From: UBA1543 sp964596375
Lineage (GTDB): Bacteria > Pseudomonadota > Zetaproteobacteria > Mariprofundales > Mariprofundaceae
Length of the DNA stretch: 64,000 nt
Assembly: GCA_964596375.1 (NCBI GenBank)
Contig: CAZQTO010000001.1
Coordinates: 3,977-67,976 of the forward strand
Direction of reading: 5' to 3'
Part shown: positions 32,954 to 42,176 of the stretch, piece by piece
Numbering within the stretch: position 1 is the stretch's first letter
Layout: each line of letters begins with the position of its first letter
The notes under the pieces: model-generated
The model's database searches: none
The model's input: only the letters and a program-made list of their open reading frames with translations
Told to the model about the DNA's origin: nothing
Program-made: the position numbers and the translations under genes

Positions 32954-34255
32954 ATGCAAAAAGAAGTTGTGGTGATTTCAGGCTGGCGCACCCCCCTGGG
33001 TAAGGCAGGCGGTGCATTGGCGGGAATGAGTGCTGTGGATCTGGGGGTGTCGGCGTTGCGTGAAACGCTGGCACAGTCTCCGGTGGACGCCGAACAACTC
33101 GATACGGTAATCATCGGTAATGTGATTCAGCCGGTGGAGGCAACCAACATCGCTCGCGTCATTGCGCTTTTGGCCGGGGTGCCGCAACACGTACCCGCTC
33201 ATACCGTACACCGCAACTGCGCATCAGGCATGCAGGCAATCACCGATGCGGCCGAGAAAATACTTTCCGGGCGAGCCGAGGTGGTACTGGCCGGTGGCGT
33301 GGAGTCGATGACGCATGCACCGCTGCTCTTCCATGACGGTTTTCGTGAGGCATTGGCCGGCCTGCAAAAGGCGCGGGATTTGCCGGGGAAGGGAAGGGCG
33401 CTGTTTGATTTGATAAAAGCGCCCTGGAAGCCGCGTATCAGTTTGATGGAAGGACTTACCGATCCAACGGTGAAACTGAATATGGGGCAGACGGCGGAGA
33501 TCTTGGCGCGTGAATTTGGTGTGTCGCGCGAGGAACAGGATGCCTTTTCACTGCAAAGCCATCAGCGGGCCGATGCTGCATGGAATAACGGACTATTCGA
33601 TAACGAGGTCATGCATCTGTTTCCCCCGCCGGGTTTTGCTGCCGTGCAGCGCGATGAGGGTATTCGTGCAAGTCAGAGCATGGCTGCACTGGCTGGTCTG
33701 AAGCCTGTTTTCGAACGACCTCTGGGAACGGTTACGGCTGGCAACAGCTCCCAGATCACCGATGGCGCGGCGATGCTGATTCTCACCCATCGTGAGAAGG
33801 CCGAGGCTGAAGGCTGGCCGATGATGGGCTATATCCATGATTGGGCTTACTCCGGCTGCGATCCGAAACGCATGGGTTTGGGTCCGGTGTTCTGTTCGCA
33901 CAAGCTGTTGCGGGCCAAAGGCCTTGAGATGCGCCACATCGATCGGGTGGAAATCAATGAGGCCTTTGCGGTTCAGGTTTTGAGTTGTTTGAAGGCGATG
34001 GACTCAAAGGAATTTGCAGCCAGTTATTTTGGCGAGAAAAAGGTTGTGGGTGTGCCCGACATGGACAGGCTGAATATGCTGGGCGGGGCCATTGCTCTTG
34101 GACATCCGGTGGGCATGAGCGGTGCGCGCCTGATCCTTACCCTGTTGAATCAGCTCAAACGCGATACCGGCGGCGGCCTTGGCCTTGCCACGCTATGTGT
34201 AGGCGGAGGGCAGGGCGGCGCTACCCTGCTCGGGAGCGGGTCATGGAAACAGTAA
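32954..34255 (+). CDS. fadI: Acetyl-CoA C-acyltransferase (thiolase, FadI-like)
   Basis: A 433-residue thiolase. The nucleophile is C89 in HRNCASGMQ; NEAFAVQVL, GGAIALGHPVGMSGAR and CVGGGQGG complete the active site. Length and the internal GLTDPTVKLNMGQTAE region match FadI rather than FadA. It cuts 3-ketoacyl-CoA in beta-oxidation. AAAGGAG lies 9 bases before the ATG. First gene of a three-gene operon; its end overlaps the next start by 13 bases. Confidence 0.88.
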   Translation: MQKEVVVISGWRTPLGKAGGALAGMSAVDLGVSALRETLAQSPVDAEQLDTVIIGNVIQPVEATNIARVIALLAGVPQHVPAHTVHRNCASGMQAITDAAEKILSGRAEVVLAGGVESMTHAPLLFHDGFREALAGLQKARDLPGKGRALFDLIKAPWKPRISLMEGLTDPTVKLNMGQTAEILAREFGVSREEQDAFSLQSHQRADAAWNNGLFDNEVMHLFPPPGFAAVQRDEGIRASQSMAALAGLKPVFERPLGTVTAGNSSQITDGAAMLILTHREKAEAEGWPMMGYIHDWAYSGCDPKRMGLGPVFCSHKLLRAKGLEMRHIDRVEINEAFAVQVLSCLKAMDSKEFAASYFGEKKVVGVPDMDRLNMLGGAIALGHPVGMSGARLILTLLNQLKRDTGGGLGLATLCVGGGQGGATLLGSGSWKQ

Positions 34256-36339
34256 AACTGTTCAGGGAAGAAGGGTTAATACGCCTTCGATTGGAACGTG
34301 GCGACCGTTCCGTCAATGTGCTGGATGAGACTTGTCTAAGCGAACTGGAAGCGCAGCTGGATGCCCTTGAGAAAAAGCCGCCGCAGTTGCTGGTGTTCGA
34401 AAGCGGTATGCCTGGTTGTTTTGTCGCGGGTGCTGATGTGGATGTGATTGCCGCAGTCAGCGACGTGGCTGAGGCAACTCGTCTGGCTGAGCGTGGTCAG
34501 TCTCTTATGCGGCGCATCGAGGATTTGCCGTGCCCATCCATCGCCGTGGTGGCCGGTGCCTGCATGGGTGGCGGTCTGGAGATGGCGCTGGCCTGCGATT
34601 ATATCCTGGCGATACAGACCGCGAAAACGAGTATGGCGCTGCCGGAAATTAAGATCGGTATTCATCCCGGTTTCGGCGGGTGTGTGCGGCTGCCACGCAA
34701 GATCGGCTGGCTCAAGGCCTGCGATATGATTCTGAGCGGGCGCTCCGTCGATGCGGAGCAGGCGAAGCGTATGCGGCTTGCTGATCTTATGTGTTATCGC
34801 GAACAGCTTGCGGACGGTATTGCCCATCTGGCAGGACGAGGCAAGCGAAGGTTTGGCTCCATGCAACCCTGGTGGATGCATTTATGGCCGGCCCGCGCCG
34901 TATTCTTTGCCTTGTTGCGCAACAAGGTGCTGGGTCGTCTGAAACACCTTGATGTTGAAGAGGCTTATCCGGCTGTTCCGGCAACAGTCCGGGTATTGCG
35001 CGAAATTGCCGGCCTGGCAGAAGGGCAGGCATATGCTGTAGAGGCGGCTTCTTTGGGTCGATTGGCTGTCACGCCGACCTGCGCCAATCTGATTCGGGTA
35101 TTTCATCTTGGGCAGGCGCTACAAAAACAGGATGCGGTCAAAAAGGGGAAGGAGCGTGCTGCACAGATAGATCGCGGCGCTGTATTCGGTGCTGGTGTGA
35201 TGGGTAGCGGGATTGCCTGGGTAGCGGCAAAGGGTGTGCAGGTTGATTTGCACGATGTTAGCGATAAGGCCCTGGCCCGAGGACTTAAATCGCTGGCCTC
35301 GCTTGCCGGAAGGGATGCAAGCCGTATGACTCATATCCGGCCAGTGCTGGACAAGAACGGACTGGAGCATTGCCAGATGGTGATTGAGGCCGTTCTGGAG
35401 GAAATGGAGGTTAAAAACAGCCTTTGGCAGGAGGTGGCAGGGCGAGTGTCACGTGACACCTTGCTACTCAGCAACACATCTTCTCTGTCGATCAGCGCCA
35501 TGCAGCGGGCAGTTAAATATCCAGGCCGTATGGCGGGCATGCATTTCTTCAACCCGGCACCGAAGATGCCGCTGATTGAGGTGATCGCCGGTGAGAAAAC
35601 CACGCAGAAAACCCTGCAAACAGTGGCTGCGATGGCGGCATTCTGGGGGAAATATCCAGTTCTTGTAGCTGATCGCCCCGGCTTTCTCGTTAATCGTTGC
35701 CTGATGCCCTATATGGCAGCGGCCTTCGCACTATTGCGTCCGCAACAGGGAGCCGGGCAATCTGTAGAGCATATTGACGGTGCACTCAAACAGTTCGGCA
35801 TGCCGATGGGAGCGTTTGAGCTGGCCGATCGTGTAGGCCTGGATATATGTCGGCATGTTGGTGAACACCTGTCGTCCGAACTGGGTTCGCAGCAGGCTCT
35901 TCCAGGCTGGTTGGCCTCTATGGTGGCCGATGGACTGCTGGGAGAGAAGTCGGGGCAAGGCTTTTTCCTGTGGAGGGATGGTAAACGGGAAAGTCTGAAC
36001 CCGGCCCTGTCGAGCTATATCCCGACAGCCATACGAACAGAGAAGGAAGGCGATGCTTCGCTGTCCGATGCGGCACCACCGATGCCGTCTATGGATGTGG
36101 TCGATGCCTGCCTGCTACCGATGTTGGTCGAGGCGCTGGCATGTTTGCAGGAGGGGATTGTACAAAGTGCCGAGCATTTGGATGCGGCTATGGTATTCGG
36201 CATCGGCTTTCCTCCGTTTCGCGGTGGTTTGCTGCATCACTATGCAGGTCTGGATGAGGTCCGGCTGCGCGAGCGGCTGAAACAGTTCGGTCTGCCGTTG
36301 CCCGGTAATCTCGATGTGTTGAAAAAGGGTGTCGGATGA
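34243..36339 (+). CDS. fadJ: Fatty acid oxidation complex alpha subunit (enoyl-CoA hydratase / 3-hydroxyacyl-CoA dehydrogenase)
   Basis: A 698-residue bifunctional enzyme. The crotonase domain (1-190) has GACMGGGLEMALACDY and ALPEIKIGIHPGFGG. The dehydrogenase begins near 307 with VFGAGVMGSGIAWVAA, has the catalytic GMHFFNPAPKMPLIEV, and ends with FPPFRGGLLHH. Start ATG 34243 lies inside the thiolase end, giving translational coupling; GGGAGCGGG is just before it. Partner of the FadI-like thiolase. It is more diverged than E. coli FadJ. Confidence 0.88.
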   Translation: METVKLFREEGLIRLRLERGDRSVNVLDETCLSELEAQLDALEKKPPQLLVFESGMPGCFVAGADVDVIAAVSDVAEATRLAERGQSLMRRIEDLPCPSIAVVAGACMGGGLEMALACDYILAIQTAKTSMALPEIKIGIHPGFGGCVRLPRKIGWLKACDMILSGRSVDAEQAKRMRLADLMCYREQLADGIAHLAGRGKRRFGSMQPWWMHLWPARAVFFALLRNKVLGRLKHLDVEEAYPAVPATVRVLREIAGLAEGQAYAVEAASLGRLAVTPTCANLIRVFHLGQALQKQDAVKKGKERAAQIDRGAVFGAGVMGSGIAWVAAKGVQVDLHDVSDKALARGLKSLASLAGRDASRMTHIRPVLDKNGLEHCQMVIEAVLEEMEVKNSLWQEVAGRVSRDTLLLSNTSSLSISAMQRAVKYPGRMAGMHFFNPAPKMPLIEVIAGEKTTQKTLQTVAAMAAFWGKYPVLVADRPGFLVNRCLMPYMAAAFALLRPQQGAGQSVEHIDGALKQFGMPMGAFELADRVGLDICRHVGEHLSSELGSQQALPGWLASMVADGLLGEKSGQGFFLWRDGKRESLNPALSSYIPTAIRTEKEGDASLSDAAPPMPSMDVVDACLLPMLVEALACLQEGIVQSAEHLDAAMVFGIGFPPFRGGLLHHYAGLDEVRLRERLKQFGLPLPGNLDVLKKGVG

Positions 36340-38108
36340 GCGATTGCACTGGGCGCACGCGGGCGCTGGAAGCGACCAGTCTTTCCGAGATGCTCTTCGA
36401 AGGGCCGTTGGAATGGAGTGTGTGCCCCATGCTCGGATGGCGGGGGCCACAGGGTTGGCAATGGCTGAATCGCAGCGAGGTGCGGCAAAGGGTATTGCGT
36501 CTGGCACGTTGGATGCAGTCACTTGGCATCCGGCATGGCGACCGGGTGGGGCTCTTGGGACACAACAGTCCCGAATGGTGCATCGCTGATTTTGCTATTC
36601 TGCAAATCGGTGCGGTAACCGTACCGGCATATTTCACCGACCCTTCTGAAGCAGTGCAGTATGTGTTTGAGGATGCCGGATGCAAAATGGTGTTTGTCGA
36701 GCCCGGTGAGCAGCAGGCCAAGCTGGATGCATCAACAGCACCGGTTTTTGCCCTGCGTGGCGATGCAGGCATTACGCTGGAAACAGTTTGTTCCGATGCC
36801 TCTTATGATGAGGCAATCGATTTTCCGCCTGTGGGTAGAGATGATCTTGCTTCGCTGATTTACACCTCCGGCACAACAGGTAATCCCAAGGGGGTGATGC
36901 TGACGCACGGCAATATCCTTGCTGATGTCGCGGCAGGTCTTGGTGGTGTTCCCGTGTTCGAGAGCGACACCTTTCTTTCTTTCCTGCCGGTATCGCATGC
37001 TTTTGAACGTACGGTTGGACACTTCCTGCCCATCGCCTGTGGTGCGCGTATCGCCTATGCCGAGGATATCACCACCCTTTTGCGCGATATTCCCGAGGTG
37101 CAACCGACAGTGATGATTTCTGTCCCGCGCCTGTACGAAAAGATATACGCCGGTGTGCAGGAGAAACTGGTGCATGCCCCGGCCATCAAACAGAAATTAT
37201 TTGCTCGGGCGCAGGCGCTTGGCATCAAACGTTTTGAGTTGCGTCGTGAGGGTGGTGATCTGCACGGCCTTGAGAAGCTGTCTTTTAGCATCCTGGACCA
37301 TTTGGTTCATGCCAAGTTGCGCGCAAAAATGGGTGGTCGACTGCGCCTGTTTATTTCCGGAGGGGCAGCGTTGCACCCGGATATCGCCCGCTTCCTCCTG
37401 GCTGCAGGGCTACCTGTTTGTCCGGGCTATGGTCTTTCCGAGGCCTCACCGGTGCTGACTGTGAATCCAGAAACACGCATTAAACCTGAAACGGTTGGGC
37501 CTGCACTTCCCGGTGTGGAGTTGCGGCTGGCCGACGATGGTGAATTGCTGGCGCGCGGCGAGATGGTGATGCAGGGCTATTGGCATAGGCCGGACGAAAC
37601 CGCTGAGGTGTTGGATATCGACGGCTGGTTGCATACCGGCGATATCGTCGAAATGGATGATGAAGGTTATGTGCGCATTGTCGATCGCAAGAAGGAGTTG
37701 CTGGTGTTGTCCAATGGGGAGAAAGTGCCGCCGGCGCGGGTGGAGAGGCGGCTGGCTATTGATCCGACCATCCTGCATGCCATGCTGATCGGTGATCAAC
37801 GACCGTATCTGACGGCCCTTGTGATGGCCGATGAGGAGCGGCTTGGGACCCATTGGCAGAAGGGAGAGGGGCGCGCGCTACCTTCCGACTGGAGAAGCAG
37901 TGCTGAAGTGAAAGCTTGGCTGTTGTCACGTATGCAAGCCGCCAGTCAGGATTTACCCAGCTTTATGCAGGTACGTTCTTTTGTATTTGTTGATGAAGAA
38001 TGGACGCAGGCTTCCGGTATGCTGACCCCGACCCTTAAATTCAAACGACGCAACATCATGCAGCGCCATCAGGCTGAAATCGATGCGATGTATGTTGATA
38101 AAGTTTAA
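36336..38108 (+). CDS. Long-chain acyl-CoA ligase (AMP-binding)
   Basis: A 590-residue adenylate-forming enzyme. The P-loop YTSGTTGNPKGVMLTH (near 180) and GYGLSEASPVLTVNPE mark the nucleotide and acyl sites, and DGWLHTGDIVEMDDEGYVRIVDRKKEL is split between the hinge and C-terminal domain. Length and layout are those of FadD15/FAA-type ligases with the PVSHAFERT block. It activates fatty acids for the upstream beta-oxidation enzymes. ATGA overlap at 36336-36339 with the hydratase/dehydrogenase gene. Confidence 0.88.
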   Translation: MSDCTGRTRALEATSLSEMLFEGPLEWSVCPMLGWRGPQGWQWLNRSEVRQRVLRLARWMQSLGIRHGDRVGLLGHNSPEWCIADFAILQIGAVTVPAYFTDPSEAVQYVFEDAGCKMVFVEPGEQQAKLDASTAPVFALRGDAGITLETVCSDASYDEAIDFPPVGRDDLASLIYTSGTTGNPKGVMLTHGNILADVAAGLGGVPVFESDTFLSFLPVSHAFERTVGHFLPIACGARIAYAEDITTLLRDIPEVQPTVMISVPRLYEKIYAGVQEKLVHAPAIKQKLFARAQALGIKRFELRREGGDLHGLEKLSFSILDHLVHAKLRAKMGGRLRLFISGGAALHPDIARFLLAAGLPVCPGYGLSEASPVLTVNPETRIKPETVGPALPGVELRLADDGELLARGEMVMQGYWHRPDETAEVLDIDGWLHTGDIVEMDDEGYVRIVDRKKELLVLSNGEKVPPARVERRLAIDPTILHAMLIGDQRPYLTALVMADEERLGTHWQKGEGRALPSDWRSSAEVKAWLLSRMQAASQDLPSFMQVRSFVFVDEEWTQASGMLTPTLKFKRRNIMQRHQAEIDAMYVDKV

Positions 38109-38124
38109 AGGTGGTTTGTCAGGC

Positions 38125-38613
38125 TTAGTGTGTATCCACGATGCGCTGAATCAGTGATGATGAGGAATATCCGCCGATGAACGGCATCACGATCACCTCG
38201 CCACCATTCGCGCGGACTTCTTTGGCACCGACGATTTCGCCCGGCTGATAATCACCACCCTTGACCAGAATATCCGGCAAGATTGCAGAGATCAGCTTGA
38301 TCGGTGTTTTCTCTGAAAAGGGGACGACCAGATCAACACAAGCCAGCGCTGCAAGCATGCAGGCCCGATCGGCCATGGGATTGATGGGGCGCAGCGGTCC
38401 TTTCAGGAGACGGACCGATTCATCGTCATTGAGGCCGATAATCAGGACATCGCCCAGAGCACGAGCCCGTTGCAGATAATCGATATGCCCGGGATGCAGC
38501 AGGTCAAAGCAGCCATTGGTAAATACAATCCGCAGGCCTGAATTGCGCCAGGCTGTTGTGATCTCAAGCGCTTCGGCAAGCGATACGAATGATGAGGGCA
38601 AAAGCTTGCTCAA
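38125..38613 (-). CDS. rfaE2: D-glycero-beta-D-manno-heptose 1-phosphate adenylyltransferase
   Basis: A 162-residue cytidylyltransferase-fold enzyme, equal to the C-terminal half of HldE. VFTNGCFDLLHPGHIDYLQRA carries the HxGH nucleotidyl-transfer motif, written here in full only to its core; IVGAKEVRANGGEV and GYSSSSLIQRI are family blocks. It activates heptose-1-phosphate with ATP in LPS core synthesis. The kinase half (RfaE1) is not in the window. Last gene of the leftward run that begins at rsmI. Confidence 0.9.
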   Translation of the reverse strand: MSKLLPSSFVSLAEALEITTAWRNSGLRIVFTNGCFDLLHPGHIDYLQRARALGDVLIIGLNDDESVRLLKGPLRPINPMADRACMLAALACVDLVVPFSEKTPIKLISAILPDILVKGGDYQPGEIVGAKEVRANGGEVIVMPFIGGYSSSSLIQRIVDTH

Positions 38614-38659
38614 GCTTATCCTTCAGGTGATGACAGGAGCAGTCGGGTACAGGGCTGCT

Positions 38660-39289
38660 TCACTGCTCTCCCTTGATGCGGAGAAGATTGACGATGCTGC
38701 TCACACCCTCGACCTCACCGGTAAGTGTGGCGGCGCGCAGGCGCTGCGAGGTGGTTGCAACAACCCCCTGCAGATACACTTTCCCTTCAACGGTTTCGAC
38801 ATGCACCGTGAAGCCGGAGATATCATCATCGTTGAATAGTTTTCTCTTGACGTTGCTCGTAATCAGCGTGTCGGAGAAAAGCTCGCGTGTCGGGGGTTTG
38901 CCGATGCGGATATGCGAACGCACCGATAAAACACCGCGAATATGCTTGCAGATATAAATGGCACGGTCGATTTGTTCCTGCTCTGGCAGATAACCGGTTA
39001 GAACGACATTGCCGCGAATAACTTCGGCACTGATCCAACGGGAGGGAAGGTCTTCTTCGGCAATCAGGCGCACATCGATCATCGAGGATATGGTGGCATC
39101 ATCCAGATGTTGCCCCAGTGAACGTTCGTCCATGACGGTGCTACCCGCTGCGGCTCCACCGCCAGCGACGGCTGCAGCAAAGCAGCCTGAACAGCTGAGC
39201 AGCACGAGCAGTATGCCGGATGTGCGCATGACAGAACGGAAATTCCATTGGGTGGGCGGGCACATCATGCTTGAGGTGGATGGCTTCAT
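38660..39289 (-). CDS. BON-domain lipoprotein (DolP/OsmY-like)
   Basis: A lipoprotein with two diverged BON domains: DATISSMIDVRLIAEE to GVLSVRSHIRI, then DTLITSNVKRKLFNDD to GVSSIVNLLRIK. The lipobox is SCSGC after a hydrophobic run starting MRTSGILLVLL. This is the layout of DolP (YraP), an outer-membrane lipoprotein. I start at ATG 39289, whose A is the last base of the stop of the 37-residue gene (TGATG); a start at 39229 would give a more usual short signal peptide of 189 residues total. Its position near gmhA, yraN and rsmI matches the E. coli order rsmI-lpoA-yraN-diaA-dolP, which supports DolP. Confidence 0.75.
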   Translation of the reverse strand: MKPSTSSMMCPPTQWNFRSVMRTSGILLVLLSCSGCFAAAVAGGGAAAGSTVMDERSLGQHLDDATISSMIDVRLIAEEDLPSRWISAEVIRGNVVLTGYLPEQEQIDRAIYICKHIRGVLSVRSHIRIGKPPTRELFSDTLITSNVKRKLFNDDDISGFTVHVETVEGKVYLQGVVATTSQRLRAATLTGEVEGVSSIVNLLRIKGEQ

Positions 39290-39402
39290 CACGAGCTGGC
39301 CAAGTAGGCCAGAATGGCGAGAAATAACGCTAATATGATCCAGCGGAAAACAGGTTTTCTCACGATTCTCTGATTCCATTCAAACCTCTCGTCATTGGTC
39401 AT
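39289..39402 (-). CDS. 37-residue single-pass membrane protein
   Basis: A very short frame: ATG at 39402, TGA at 39289-39291. GGGAG lies 7 bases before the ATG, the ATG overlaps the stop of the upstream gene (ATGA) and its own stop overlaps the next start (TGATG). The product has a polar start (MTNDERFEWNQRIVRKP) and one hydrophobic helix (VFRWIILALFLAILAYLAS, 18-36). The double coupling argues that it is real. Function unknown; possibly a small inner-membrane helper. Confidence 0.55.
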   Translation of the reverse strand: MTNDERFEWNQRIVRKPVFRWIILALFLAILAYLASS

Positions 39403-40349
39403 GCTTGCTCTCCCATCGCATCAATAACGGCAGCGAAGAGAAGAGGCAGAAGAATTTCGTCCGGTCCTGGCAGCCATATGCCGCGGCCACCGCTCTGCGA
39501 CAGACGATCCACCACATTGGCAATGGCTGAAGGGCTGGCTGCAGGATCAATGACCACAGCGGTCAGCTTCTCGATGGTATGGCCCAGATTAATGGCTGCA
39601 TCCGCAGCCTGCATGAAAAGGCGGGGAAGCACGACGCTGGAGGCAACGTTGATGATCACGCCTTCGCTGGCTTCGGCCATCATGGCTGCAAGCAGCCGGA
39701 ATTCCATAAACCCTGTGGCGCCAAGCGATTCGCCATGCGCTGTCGGGTGAAGGTTGAAGGCATCCGCACCGATGGCCGGATGTACTGTAACAGGGACATT
39801 AAAGCGGACTGCTGTTGCCAGCACGCTTTGATCGAGATGAACCGGTTCCGCATCGAGCAATTTCTCGCCGACGCTGCGACCAATACCCCAGTTCTCAATG
39901 CCGCCGAAATTAATCGCCTCATTGATCAGGCGTCCGGTTTCATCTGTGATCAGAGAGCTTTTACCCGCCGCACCACGGTCATGGGCGCGCAGGGTGTGAC
40001 CTGACAGGGCGATTTCCACATCCTGCAGCATGGCGGCACCGGTGAGAACCAGTCCCGAAATCAGACGCTGTTCAATCAGGCGGACAAGAAGGGGGCTGAG
40101 TCCCGAGTCCATGACGTGTCCGCCACAGCCGAGAATGATTGCTTTCTTCTTTCGATGTGCGGTCAGGATGGCATCACGCAGTTCAATCAGGTCACGCGTG
40201 GCTCCCAAGCCCGGAAGGCTGCAGAGGAAATCCGCAAAACTGCCTGCGGCACGGTAGGGGGCTCCGAAGTCTTCACCATCGGCATCTGTCTGACGTTCGG
40301 CCAGCGGGACGGTTTTTAGTTTACTGAAAGACAATGGTTTCAGGTTCAT
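39399..40349 (-). CDS. Deoxyhypusine-synthase-like fold protein of unknown role
   Basis: A 316-residue protein. IILGCGGHVMDSGLSPLLV, LVLTGAAMLQDVEIALSG and VPVTVHPAIGADAFNLHP recall the NAD-binding fold of deoxyhypusine synthase, a eukaryotic/archaeal enzyme without a known bacterial substrate. I do not see an obvious eIF5A target. It overlaps gmhA by 4 bases (ATGA) at its start, and the 37-residue gene at its end, so it is locked into an operon with heptose synthesis. A sugar- or nucleotide-related role is possible. The family assignment is by motif only. Confidence 0.5.
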   Translation of the reverse strand: MNLKPLSFSKLKTVPLAERQTDADGEDFGAPYRAAGSFADFLCSLPGLGATRDLIELRDAILTAHRKKKAIILGCGGHVMDSGLSPLLVRLIEQRLISGLVLTGAAMLQDVEIALSGHTLRAHDRGAAGKSSLITDETGRLINEAINFGGIENWGIGRSVGEKLLDAEPVHLDQSVLATAVRFNVPVTVHPAIGADAFNLHPTAHGESLGATGFMEFRLLAAMMAEASEGVIINVASSVVLPRLFMQAADAAINLGHTIEKLTAVVIDPAASPSAIANVVDRLSQSGGRGIWLPGPDEILLPLLFAAVIDAMGEQA

Positions 40350-40930
40350 GACTCATCTCCGTATAAAACATGGTCGATCAGGCTACACAGGATATGCAGG
40401 CAGGTAATATGCATTTCCTGAACACGCGCCGTGTTGGCATGCGGGATATTTAGTAGTGTGTCGGTACCGGGATGAATTGCAAGTTTTCCACCATCCTTGC
40501 CTGTCAGGGCAATGACCTGCATGCCCTTGCTCGCAGCCGCCTGCACAGCCCGGATAACGCTGGGCGAATTGCCGCTTGTTGATATCGCCAGCAAAACGTC
40601 GCCTTTCGCTCCCAGTGCTTCCACCTGACGGGAGAAAACCTCTTCGTAGGCACTGTCATTGGCAATGCTTGTCAGTATCGATGCATCGGTAGTCAGGGCA
40701 ATGGATGCCAGACCCGGACGATCTATTTCAAAGCGGTTGACTAATTCTGCGGCAAAATGCTGCGCATCGGCAGCAGATCCGCCGTTGCCGCAGGCCAGAA
40801 TCTTTCGGCCTTTACGCAGGCAGGCAATCATGCAATCTGCGGCTTCCTTCAAGGGCGAAGCCAGCTCCGCAGCACAACGCTGGCGTAATTCGATGCCGTC
40901 AATAAGGCCCTGATGAATAATAGTTTGCAT
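40346..40930 (-). CDS. gmhA: Phosphoheptose isomerase / SIS-domain protein
   Basis: A 194-residue SIS protein. ILACGNGGSAADAQHFAAELVNRF and LAISTSGNSPSVIRAV (phosphosugar site) are typical of GmhA and of its relative DiaA. With rfaE2 near in the same run I favour sedoheptulose-7-phosphate isomerase of the heptose pathway. The position next to yraN, where E. coli has diaA, leaves DiaA (DnaA-binding) as a real alternative. Start ATG 40930; an in-frame ATG is 3 codons earlier. Confidence 0.75.
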   Translation of the reverse strand: MQTIIHQGLIDGIELRQRCAAELASPLKEAADCMIACLRKGRKILACGNGGSAADAQHFAAELVNRFEIDRPGLASIALTTDASILTSIANDSAYEEVFSRQVEALGAKGDVLLAISTSGNSPSVIRAVQAAASKGMQVIALTGKDGGKLAIHPGTDTLLNIPHANTARVQEMHITCLHILCSLIDHVLYGDES

Positions 40931-40949
40931 TGCGCGCATTGTAACCGCC

Positions 40950-41297
40950 TTACCTGAATACGTCCTGTAAATGTTCGATCTTGGGGAGCAATCTTCCGGG
41001 AGTGAGAATGATTAAATCAAAGCGACATTGCAAATGCTGATATTCCGCATGATGTGCCAGCCATGCGCTTGCCGCTGAATGCAGTCGTTCCTGTTTGTCG
41101 GTGTGGACGGCCATTAAGCCTGCATCCCGGTTGGGGCGCAATTTGACCTCGACAAAAGCCACGATTCCATCTTTCATGGCCACGATATCAAGTTCGCCAC
41201 GACCCAATCGGGCGTTCCGATCCAGAATATGGTAACCCTTCAATCGCAGGTGTCTTGCCGCCTTGTCTTCCGCTTTGCGTCCCTTTGCGGTACTCAT
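40950..41297 (-). CDS. yraN: YraN-family endonuclease-like protein
   Basis: A 115-residue UPF0102 protein with a restriction-endonuclease-like core: GRKAEDKAARHL, then RGELDIVAMKDG with FVEVKLR (the E-x-D ... E-V-K catalytic pattern). A Holliday-junction-resolvase-like fold is known for the family; its role is unsettled. It follows rsmI by 12 bases and leads to the SIS gene, the same neighbourhood as in E. coli. Confidence 0.9.
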   Translation of the reverse strand: MSTAKGRKAEDKAARHLRLKGYHILDRNARLGRGELDIVAMKDGIVAFVEVKLRPNRDAGLMAVHTDKQERLHSAASAWLAHHAEYQHLQCRFDLIILTPGRLLPKIEHLQDVFR

Positions 41298-41309
41298 GGC
41301 AAAAGAGAT

Positions 41310-42176
41310 TTATTCCTGCTGTCGGCTTGCTTCCAGCAGGAGGTCATACACCCGGGCGCGGGGCACATCCAGTTGCCGGGCGATTGATTTGGCCAATGCT
41401 GATGGAGACAGGCCTTCATCGCGTGCCAGCACCAGTGCCTCGCTGATATCCGCATCGCTGACTTCGCGTTTTACAGTTTCCGGTCCGATAAGCAGTACGA
41501 TTTCGCCACGAATGGTTCCCTGCTCCATGGTTGCCCGTATCTCAGGCAGGCTTCCACAGACGAAGGTTTCATAGAGCTTGGTCATTTCCCTGGCCACGCA
41601 TGCCTGACGCGCATCGCCACATGCCTGGCGCAGGTCATCCAGGGTGTGCAACAGGCGATGCGGTGATTCAAGCAGGATGCGCGTGCATGTGGAACTGGCG
41701 ATGCTTTCTATCTGCCGGCGCCTGGTTTTGCCGGAGCGGGCGAGAAATCCGTCGTAAGCAAAGCTGTCGGTGGGCAGGCCGCTGGCGCATAGGGCGGCAA
41801 TCGGGCTGCACGCCCCGGGGATAGGAGTGACGCGAATGCCGCATTCGCGCAACTTGCTGACCAGCCTGTAGCCCGGGTCGTTGATCAGCGGTGTTCCTGC
41901 ATCGGAAATAAGGGCAATGTTTTTTCCCTCTCTGATGGCTTCAAGCAGTTGCACAGCCTTTCTTTCCTCATTGTGTTCGTGACAGGCCAGAAGAGGCGTG
42001 GTGATGCCGTAGTGTTCGCACAGACGCCGGCTAATCCTCGTATCTTCAGCTGCAATCAGGTCGACCGATTTAAGTGTTTCAACGGCACGATAGGTCATGT
42101 CGGCAAGATTGCCGATCGGCGTGGCTACAATGAACAGTTGGCCGTTGTCGTCCTTGTCATTAGGCTGCGTTTCCAT
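41310..42176 (-). CDS. rsmI: 16S rRNA 2'-O-methyltransferase RsmI
   Basis: A 288-residue tetrapyrrole-methylase-fold enzyme. LFIVATPIGNLADMTYRAVETL, DLIAAEDTRISRRL, GTPLINDPGYRLV and PIPGACSPIAALCASGLPTD are RsmI blocks. It methylates the 2'-O of C1402 in 16S rRNA. ATG 42176 is the likely start; TTG 42185 is alternative. Its start codon sits on the same CATG as the start of lpoA on the other strand. First gene of the leftward run to rfaE2. Confidence 0.93.
   Translation of the reverse strand: METQPNDKDDNGQLFIVATPIGNLADMTYRAVETLKSVDLIAAEDTRISRRLCEHYGITTPLLACHEHNEERKAVQLLEAIREGKNIALISDAGTPLINDPGYRLVSKLRECGIRVTPIPGACSPIAALCASGLPTDSFAYDGFLARSGKTRRRQIESIASSTCTRILLESPHRLLHTLDDLRQACGDARQACVAREMTKLYETFVCGSLPEIRATMEQGTIRGEIVLLIGPETVKREVSDADISEALVLARDEGLSPSALAKSIARQLDVPRARVYDLLLEASRQQE

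Noticed and set aside
33985..34242. Longer N-terminus of the hydratase/dehydrogenase gene
   Set aside because: It lies in the thiolase gene in another frame; the crotonase domain begins at 34243.
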